Below the pieces are notes generated by a model. That model did not search any database, was not told the DNA's origin, and was given only the letters and a program-made list of their open reading frames with translations. 9,957 nt of DNA, taken from contig JAGWQR010000190.1 of NCBI GenBank assembly GCA_028869975.1, positions 1 through 9,957 of the forward strand, read 5' to 3'. The position numbers and the translations under genes were made by a program. Of the stretch, positions 6,503-9,957 are shown in pieces (the stretch's first letter is position 1; every line of letters begins with the position of its first letter). Origin of the DNA: Alphaproteobacteria bacterium. GTDB taxonomy: Bacteria > Pseudomonadota > Alphaproteobacteria > Sphingomonadales > Sphingomonadaceae.

Positions 6503-7438
6503 TCAGTCAAACAGGCTGGAAACCGAGCTTTCGTCGGCAATGCGCTTAATCGCCTCACCCAATAAGGGCGCGATGGTGAGCGACCGTATGCGTTTCGCAT
6601 CGGCCACCTCATCAGGCAGAAGGTTCGAATCCGTGACGATCAGTTTGCGCAGTTCGGACGCTTCCACCCGCGCCACAGCGCCTCCCGAGAGCACGCCGTG
6701 GGTGCAATAGGCCACGACATCCGAAGCGCCTTGCGCTTTAAGTGCCACAGCAGCATTGCATAGCGTGCCGGCTGAATCGACAATATCATCAATCAGGATG
6801 CAAAAACGGCCACGCACGTCGCCGATCACATTCATCACCTCCGATTCGCCGGGCCGTTCTCGCCGCTTGTCAACAATAGCGAGCGGCGCGTTGTTGAGCC
6901 GCCGGGCCAACGCACGGGCGCGCACCACGCCCCCGACATCGGGCGAGACAACCATGATATTCTTGTCGGCATGCCGCGCCAAAATATCCGCCGCCATCAC
7001 CGGCGCCGCATAAAGATTGTCGGTCGGGATGTCGAAAAAGCCCTGGATTTGTCCTGCGTGCAGATCCACTGAAAGCACCCGGTTCGCTCCCGCAGACGTA
7101 ATCAGATTGGCGACGAGCTTGGCCGAAATCGGCGTGCGCGGCCCTGGTTTGCGATCCTGCCGCGCATAGCCGAAATAAGGGATGACCGCCGTGATCCGCT
7201 TGGCCGAAGAACGGCGCAGCGCATCAATGCAGATCAGCAGCTCCATCAGATTATCGTTGGCGGGGTAACCGGTGGACTGGATAACAAACACATCTTCACC
7301 GCGCACATTTTCACGGATTTCGACAAACACTTCCTCATCTGCGAAGCGCTTAACGGCAGCATCGGTCAGTGGCACGTCGAGATAGGCAGCAACGTCGCGC
7401 GCAAGCGGCATGTTCGAATTGCCGGCGAGTATTTTCAT
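6503..7438 (-). CDS. prs: Ribose-phosphate pyrophosphokinase (PRPP synthetase)
   Basis: Prs makes 5-phosphoribosyl-1-pyrophosphate from ribose 5-phosphate and ATP, feeding purine, pyrimidine, NAD, histidine and tryptophan synthesis; it is a cytosolic hexamer. The 311-residue length is standard for class I enzymes (E. coli 315). Visible are the N-terminal KILAGNSN, the ATP-contact flexible loop YARQDRK (91-97), the metal-binding histidine in DLHAGQIQGFFDIPTDNLYA (His127), and the PRPP-binding loop DDIVDSAGT (217-225). The C-terminus SSVSSLFD is typical for alphaproteobacteria. ATG 7438 agrees with the conserved N-terminus. The ribosome-binding site is weak. A minus-strand CATAAT (7459-7454) about 20 bases upstream could be the -10. 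Confidence 0.97.
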   Translation of the reverse strand: MKILAGNSNMPLARDVAAYLDVPLTDAAVKRFADEEVFVEIRENVRGEDVFVIQSTGYPANDNLMELLICIDALRRSSAKRITAVIPYFGYARQDRKPGPRTPISAKLVANLITSAGANRVLSVDLHAGQIQGFFDIPTDNLYAAPVMAADILARHADKNIMVVSPDVGGVVRARALARRLNNAPLAIVDKRRERPGESEVMNVIGDVRGRFCILIDDIVDSAGTLCNAAVALKAQGASDVVAYCTHGVLSGGAVARVEASELRKLIVTDSNLLPDEVADAKRIRSLTIAPLLGEAIKRIADESSVSSLFD

Positions 7439-7551
7439 GATGACCGAACCCCGATTATGTCAGTGCGATGACAGCCTCATAATGCGCACGGCGCGATTCC
7501 GGAAGGGGAAATGGGTCTCGACACACAAAGAAACGCATTGCGTGAAATGTC

Positions 7552-7580
7552 TTGCGCATACGGCGCGTGCTCGCTAAGGG
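7552..7580 (+). promoter_or_regulatory. Possible tRNA-Arg promoter
   Basis: TTGCGC (7552-7557) and TAAGGG (7575-7580) are separated by 17 bases and placed correctly for transcription starting a few bases before the tRNA at 7595. The -10 is a poor match, so this rests mainly on spacing and position. Confidence 0.3.
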
Positions 7581-7594
7581 CTGCCTTCCCCCGC

Positions 7595-7671
7595 GCGCCC
7601 GTAGCTCAGCTGGATAGAGCATCAGACTACGAATCTGAGGGTCGGACGTTCGAATCGTTCCGGGCGCGCCA
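7595..7671 (+). tRNA. tRNA-Arg (anticodon ACG)
   Basis: A complete 77-base cloverleaf with encoded CCA. The acceptor stem GCGCCCG (7595-7601) pairs with CGGGCGC (7661-7667), followed by discriminator G and CCA. The D-arm is GCTC-AGCTGGATA-GAGC, the anticodon arm TCAGA-CTACGAA-TCTGA gives anticodon ACG, the variable loop is 5 bases (GGGTC), and the T-arm is GGACG-TTCGAAT-CGTTC with one G-T pair. ACG (modified to ICG) reads CGN arginine codons. It is the last core gene before the mobile-DNA patchwork, and tRNA 3' ends are common integration sites, but I found no second copy of its 3' end in the window. Confidence 0.97.
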
Positions 7672-7800
7672 CATTTTCAGACATTTTTCGATATAGACCC
7701 CGCTGGAAGCTGGGATTATCCCGCTCTCAGGCATCAGATAGGCATCAGCCGGGTCAATTTGGTCACAGTGATGGGGTTTGAGCCACAGGCTTGGCTCTGC

Positions 7801-8385
7801 TTAACAGGAGATTTTCGCCTTCAACGCCTGATCGGTGTCTTGACCCGGAATTGTGTTGGAGAGGCCCACGTCATAATTCTCCAGCACATATTGGTAGTGC
7901 AGTGTGCCAGTCACTCTACCTGAGTAGGAAACATTGAAAGCCTCGCCCGGCTTGATCGGAATGACCTTGCCAGTCACCTTAAACTCGCTTGCAGCCTCAC
8001 CTTCCTCCGGCTCGCGAGAGAGACTCGTTGTCACATTTTGCGCAACCAGTTCGGGCTTGCCCGCCGAGAGCCGAATCAAGTCGTGAGAATCAATCGAGCA
8101 CCCCATGTGCGAGAAGCCGCTATTTGTCCAAATGTCCGGGACGCCATCAAGGTCGTAGCGAATTTCCCACTTAGCTGTTTTCCCGAATGTATCGCCACCT
8201 CCAGCGTTCAACAAGCGGGCGGTGACTTTGAAAGCGTCGCCTTCCTTGGTGAGATAATGTATAGCAATGTGGCCAAATTCAAGATGGGCACCATTCACGA
8301 TTTCGCCGTCGGATAGCTCCGGCCCGTCACCGCATTGCGGGGGAGGCCAGGGCAAGCCACAGCCGAATCCCAAGGTTGAACCCAA
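7801..8385 (-). CDS. Hypothetical protein, unrecognised; probably 5'-truncated
   Basis: I do not recognise this frame. It ends TAA at 7801 and is open up to a TTG at 8385, giving 194 residues, but the first ~25 residues are an out-of-frame reading of the neighbouring ardC fragment, so genuine sequence probably starts near 8310 (SDGEIVNGAHLEFGHIAIHY). A GTG at 8298 is the other possible start; neither has a ribosome-binding site. What remains (about 165-170 residues) is soluble, has many alternating hydrophobic/polar stretches suggesting beta strands (e.g. SEFKVTGKVIPIKPGEAFNV), contains an acidic insert EPEEGEA, and ends in Cys. No membrane segment or nucleotide-binding motif is seen. GC is lower than in the core genes. 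It may be the C-terminal part of a larger protein fused at a deletion point. Confidence 0.5.
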   Translation of the reverse strand: MGSTLGFGCGLPWPPPQCGDGPELSDGEIVNGAHLEFGHIAIHYLTKEGDAFKVTARLLNAGGGDTFGKTAKWEIRYDLDGVPDIWTNSGFSHMGCSIDSHDLIRLSAGKPELVAQNVTTSLSREPEEGEAASEFKVTGKVIPIKPGEAFNVSYSGRVTGTLHYQYVLENYDVGLSNTIPGQDTDQALKAKISC

Positions 8386-8543
8386 GGGAAACGCCCCGCT
8401 TCAAGCTCGGTCACGATCCGCGCCGTAACTTCGTCATAGAGTGAAGCGCGTGGTTCGTTACACCTTGCCCGCACTTCGTCGCGCGTGCGTCCCGCACGCT
8501 TGCTGCCCGAGCTACCATCCCCAATCTTCAAAACCTGCGCCAT
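8295..8543 (-). pseudogene. ArdC-type antirestriction protein, N-terminal fragment
   Basis: ATG 8543, with a good GGAGG 5 bases upstream, opens an 82-codon frame. Residues 33-77 (ASLYDEVTARIVTELEAGRF, then PWVQPW and GLPRNAVTGRSY) match the start of the ArdC N-terminal single-strand-DNA-binding domain (DUF1738). In intact ArdC proteins of roughly 300 residues the GRSY is followed by SGINVLLLW. Here it changes at about 8311 to PTAKS and a stop, so the rest of that domain and the C-terminal metallopeptidase-like domain are gone. ArdC proteins travel on conjugative plasmids and protect incoming DNA from restriction. The fragment cannot be functional as such. The frame is open upstream to 8783, but that part lacks protein character. 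Confidence 0.75.
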
Positions 8544-8575
8544 CGCTGCCTCCAAACGCCACCCAAAACCACACA

Positions 8576-8775
8576 CGGCCCCCGGCGGGACGGGGTGGGC
8601 GGCGAGAGGCGACCAGAAAGGCGCGGCGCGGTCAGGTGCACCGACATGACTGGGTTGAAAATAGTGACTGCTGATTAAAATCGGCCGCAACGCAGTGGAG
8701 GACCCGCGTAGCGGGTTGCACCTGGCCGCGCCGTGCCTAGACGGGAGCGCCGCCCACCCCGTTCTGCCGGGGCCG
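8576..8775. repeat. Long imperfect inverted repeat, ~60-base arms
   Basis: The left arm 8576-8640 and the reverse complement of 8717-8775 align with three blocks: CGGCCCC plus GGC at the outer end, a 15-base identity ACGGGGTGGGCGGCG (8590-8604 against 8748-8762), and an inner 21-base block identical at 19 positions (8620-8640 against 8717-8737). The stretch between the blocks differs by substitutions and small gaps. The arms enclose 76 bases, which themselves include the small hairpin at 8702-8716. Confidence 0.75.
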
Positions 8776-9009
8776 CTTTCCAAACGTCGGCGCGTCAGCG
8801 CCGTCCATAAACCCGCTCATGCGTTTATCGCCACGAGCGACCAGCGAGAATTGCCAAAAGCAAAAGGCTCGCGCCCTGGAAAGAGGCGGGTATTTCTACG
8901 CTGGTTAAGCAGGCGGAAAGACGGGGCCTGTCGGCTTTCAATCGCCTGCACATAAAAATATGGCCGCCGATTCAGTGCGCGTGCGGGGCCTTACACGTCA
9001 AACGTCGCG

Positions 9010-9040
9010 CCCGCAGGAGCGCGCCGGAACGGCGTGCGGG
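9010..9040. repeat. Bulged hairpin
   Basis: CCCGCA (9010-9015) pairs with TGCGGG (9035-9040) and CGCCG (9022-9026) pairs with CGGCG (9030-9034) around a GAA loop, giving 11 GC-rich pairs with a 6-base bulge on one side. It has no T-run on either side. Confidence 0.6.
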
Positions 9041-9080
9041 ACCGAGCGCGTCAACAGCCCCGCTCTATTCGAGGGGCGTT

Positions 9081-9098
9081 GCGGGGACGCTTCCCCGC
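9081..9098. repeat. Perfect hairpin, 7-base stem
   Basis: GCGGGGA (9081-9087), loop CGCT, TCCCCGC (9092-9098). Not followed by a T-run, so it is not a typical intrinsic terminator. Confidence 0.65.
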
Positions 9099-9136
9099 AG
9101 AAGGGGTCGCACGAGACGCACAGCGGCTCGTGCGCA

Positions 9137-9152
9137 GGGGAAGGCCTTCCCC
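9137..9152. repeat. 16-base perfect palindrome
   Basis: GGGGAAGGCCTTCCCC reads the same on both strands and is followed by TTT on the plus strand. It lies 20 bases before the small methyltransferase-like frame. It could be a protein-binding site or a weak terminator. Confidence 0.6.
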
Positions 9153-9172
9153 TTTGGAAAAAATGGTATGAT

Positions 9173-9259
9173 ATGAAATACAATGATGTTTTTCTCGGTG
9201 ATTGCTTGGTGATTGCTTGCACAAATTACACAGGTCCAATGCTGCTTAAAAATGGCTAA
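9173..9259 (+). pseudogene. Possible DNA methyltransferase N-terminal remnant
   Basis: ATG 9173 opens a 28-codon frame starting MKYNDVFLGDCL. The pattern 'Y.D/Q..LGDCL' at the very N-terminus is typical of N4/N6 (type II beta-class) DNA methyltransferases, which usually continue EVM...IPD.SVDL.. to the catalytic (D/N)PPY. Here it departs after residue 12: an 11-base tandem duplication occurs exactly at GDCL, and the frame ends at 9259 with no catalytic motif. The match rests on only about 12 residues, so it is suggestive, not secure. The upstream Shine-Dalgarno sequence is poor. Confidence 0.4.
9197..9218. repeat. 11-base tandem duplication
   Basis: GGTGATTGCTT occurs twice head to tail (9197-9207 and 9208-9218). 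Since 11 is not a multiple of three, the second copy shifts the reading frame of the methyltransferase-like remnant. Confidence 0.85.
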
Positions 9260-9289
9260 TTTCCAATACATTATGGACAAATGGCCTAA

Positions 9290-9345
9290 AATCTGGTAAT
9301 TCCGCATCACGCCGAGCGCCGTGTCACGCCGCCGGACTGGCGTCG
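9290..9345 (-). pseudogene. IS3-family transposase OrfB, 5' stub
   Basis: After a -1 shift at the AAAAG near the orfA end (about 9354-9350), the frame reads TTPVRRRDTALGVMRNYQI, which resembles the beginning of IS3 OrfB proteins, where a run like SQRRAC normally follows. The match stops at about 9290 and the frame runs on into unrelated sequence (LGHLSIMYW...). The DDE integrase core is absent, so transposition in cis is impossible. Confidence 0.6.
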
Positions 9346-9609
9346 TCAGACTTTTCCCAGCAAATCCTTCAGGATGGCGTTGTCCAGCATGCTGTCAGCC
9401 AGCAGTCGCTTGAGCTTGCCGTTCTCGTCCTCAAGCTGGCGCAGACGGCGGGCGTCAGAAACCTCCAAACCGCCATACCTGGCCTTCAGCTTGTAAAACG
9501 TCGCCGTGCTCAGCCCGTGTTTGCGGCATACCTCGACCGTCGGAAGCCCGGCTTCCTGTTCCTTGATCATCCCGATTATCTGCGCCTCTGTAAAACGGCT
9601 CTTCCTCAT
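9346..9609 (-). CDS. IS3-family transposase OrfA
   Basis: This 87-residue protein is the DNA-binding half of an IS3-type transposase. It starts MRKSRFTEAQIIGMIKEQEA and shows the helix-turn-helix (HTH_Tnp_1) signature with VEVCRKHGLSTATFYKLKARYGG (about 25-47), followed by a leucine-zipper-like coiled coil LRQLEDENGKLKRLLADSML (about 56-75). ATG 9609 has GGAG 7 bases upstream. The end LLGKV-stop carries GGAAAAG, the kind of AAAAG slip site used by IS3 elements to join OrfA to OrfB. OrfA alone is complete and could in principle act as a repressor of related IS copies, but it cannot transpose. Confidence 0.88.
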   Translation of the reverse strand: MRKSRFTEAQIIGMIKEQEAGLPTVEVCRKHGLSTATFYKLKARYGGLEVSDARRLRQLEDENGKLKRLLADSMLDNAILKDLLGKV

Positions 9610-9675
9610 CTGTCTGCTCCTTCCTCGTGGGCAGACTCTACATCAGATCGAGGGAGCTTTTGGGGGGCAGGTCAT

Positions 9676-9957
9676 GCGCGGGTGCTGCCGCCTGACCAGC
9701 GCAGCCTTGCCGATGCGCGCGCGATTGCCCGCCTGCTGCTGACCAAAGCGGCACGTCGCACCCGGCGCGATAATTTCTATGCGACCAACCTTTACCTGTG
9801 GCTGCGCGGCTATGAGCGGGGCTGGGGCGAGATTCTAGCGCTCCCCCAGGTCAATGATGACTATGCGGTGCTGGCGGGCTTCAACGCGCTCTGGGCGCGA
9901 CTGACACCGATCTTGCCGCCACGTATCCAAATCCTGCGCGTCGGCGTCACGCTCGGC
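9676..9957 (+). pseudogene. Y-family DNA polymerase, 5'-truncated, runs off window
   Basis: From 9676 the plus frame reads ARVLPPDQRSLADARAIARL, then LLTKAARRTRRDNFYATNLYLWLRGYERGW and on to the window edge (94 codons). 'H.RVLPP..R....A.A.AR.LL.KAA.R.RR....A..L.L' is the start of the little-finger (DNA-binding) domain of UmuC/DinB-type translesion polymerases. The palm and fingers domains with the catalytic DDE residues should lie upstream but are absent: the IS3 terminal repeat abuts the gene at 9674, and what lies beyond the IS is unrelated. The upstream frame stays open into the IS end with no credible start. It is therefore the 3' part of a gene broken by the IS and a deletion. The C-terminal end is not in view. 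Confidence 0.75.

Larger units (their letters stand above)
8544..9172. other. Non-coding, inverted-repeat-rich plasmid-like DNA
   Basis: About 630 bases with no convincing gene; the small frames here lack ribosome-binding sites and family features. It holds a long imperfect inverted repeat (8576-8640 against 8717-8775), a small hairpin ACCCGC-GTA-GCGGGT (8702-8716), a bulged hairpin at 9010-9040, a hairpin at 9081-9098 and a 16-base palindrome at 9137-9152. Such clustering is usual in transfer origins, replication regions or long leaders on plasmids. I see no recognised nick-site consensus, so no specific role is assigned. Confidence 0.5.
9290..9674 (-). mobile_element. IS3-family insertion sequence remnant (IS407-like)
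   Basis: The right boundary is clear: reading the minus strand from 9674, TGACCTGCCCCCCAAAAGCT has the form of IS3-family (IS407-group) terminal repeats. It is followed by a leader and orfA at 9609. OrfB starts in the -1 frame after orfA but is lost after about 17 codons, near 9290, where AT-rich unrelated sequence begins. An intact element would be about 1.2 kb, so roughly two thirds, including the catalytic orfB and the other terminal repeat, is missing. Confidence 0.75.

Noticed and set aside
7511..7696. 61-codon plus-strand frame reading through the tRNA
   Set aside because: It overlaps a complete tRNA gene on the same strand, so it is a shadow.
7727..7750. AGGCATCAG occurring twice with a 3-base gap (CRISPR or att idea)
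   Set aside because: Only two 9-base copies with a tiny spacer. Too short for a CRISPR array and with no further copies.
8544..8783. Upstream extension of the ardC frame to 8783
   Set aside because: The extension has no protein-like character and covers the inverted repeat. The perfect GGAGG sits before ATG 8543, where the ArdC-like sequence begins.
8695..8955. 86-codon plus-strand frame in the repeat-rich region
   Set aside because: It has no ribosome-binding site and its composition is low-complexity R/P/A. It spans one arm of the inverted repeat and resembles no family.
9019..9031. GCGCGCCGGAACG as an inverted partial copy of the tRNA-Arg 3' end (attachment-site candidate)
   Set aside because: It matches only about 13 bases with a one-base gap and in inverted orientation. 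It is better explained as part of the local hairpin at 9010-9040.

Overview
The window looks like a chromosomal segment of an alphaproteobacterium, most probably a sphingomonad (order Sphingomonadales). The reasons are the gene content and order (cytochrome bc1 operon divergent from trmL-hemF, then a TldE/PmbA-type gene, a phasin and prs), the moderately high GC content and the protein sequences. Genus cannot be fixed from this window.

Positions 1-121 are the end of an IS5-family insertion sequence. Its transposase starts at 67 and runs off the left edge. Positions 193-2932 (minus strand) are the tightly packed operon for the three catalytic subunits of the cytochrome bc1 complex: Rieske protein, cytochrome b and cytochrome c1. 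A divergent intergenic region holding two tandem TTGCGCAA palindromes separates it from trmL (tRNA wobble methyltransferase) and hemF (aerobic coproporphyrinogen oxidase), which overlap by four bases. Convergent to hemF is a TldE/PmbA-type gene. Upstream of that come a strong hairpin terminator, a phasin gene with two credible starts, and prs (PRPP synthetase). A complete tRNA-Arg(ACG) gene follows on the plus strand. Together these cover respiration, haem synthesis, tRNA modification, proteolysis or peptide maturation, carbon storage and nucleotide precursor supply: ordinary core metabolism.

From 7672 to the right edge the character changes. The stretch immediately 3' of the tRNA is a patchwork of broken pieces of mobile DNA: an unrecognised 194-codon reading frame, the first ~75 residues of an ArdC-type antirestriction protein cut off in its N-terminal domain, about 630 bases of non-coding DNA rich in inverted repeats, what looks like the first dozen residues of a DNA methyltransferase with an 11-base tandem duplication, an AT-rich scrap, an IS3-family remnant with intact orfA but decapitated orfB, and the C-terminal part of a Y-family DNA polymerase that starts abruptly at the IS end. 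No integrase, relaxase or replication gene is visible. The best reading is a decayed integrated element or plasmid fragment beside a tRNA gene, reduced by IS-linked deletions. I see no convincing complete new system. The points most worth following up are the long inverted repeat with its neighbouring hairpins, the unrecognised protein at 7801-8385, and the two-start phasin with TGC/GCA-rich DNA over its promoter.
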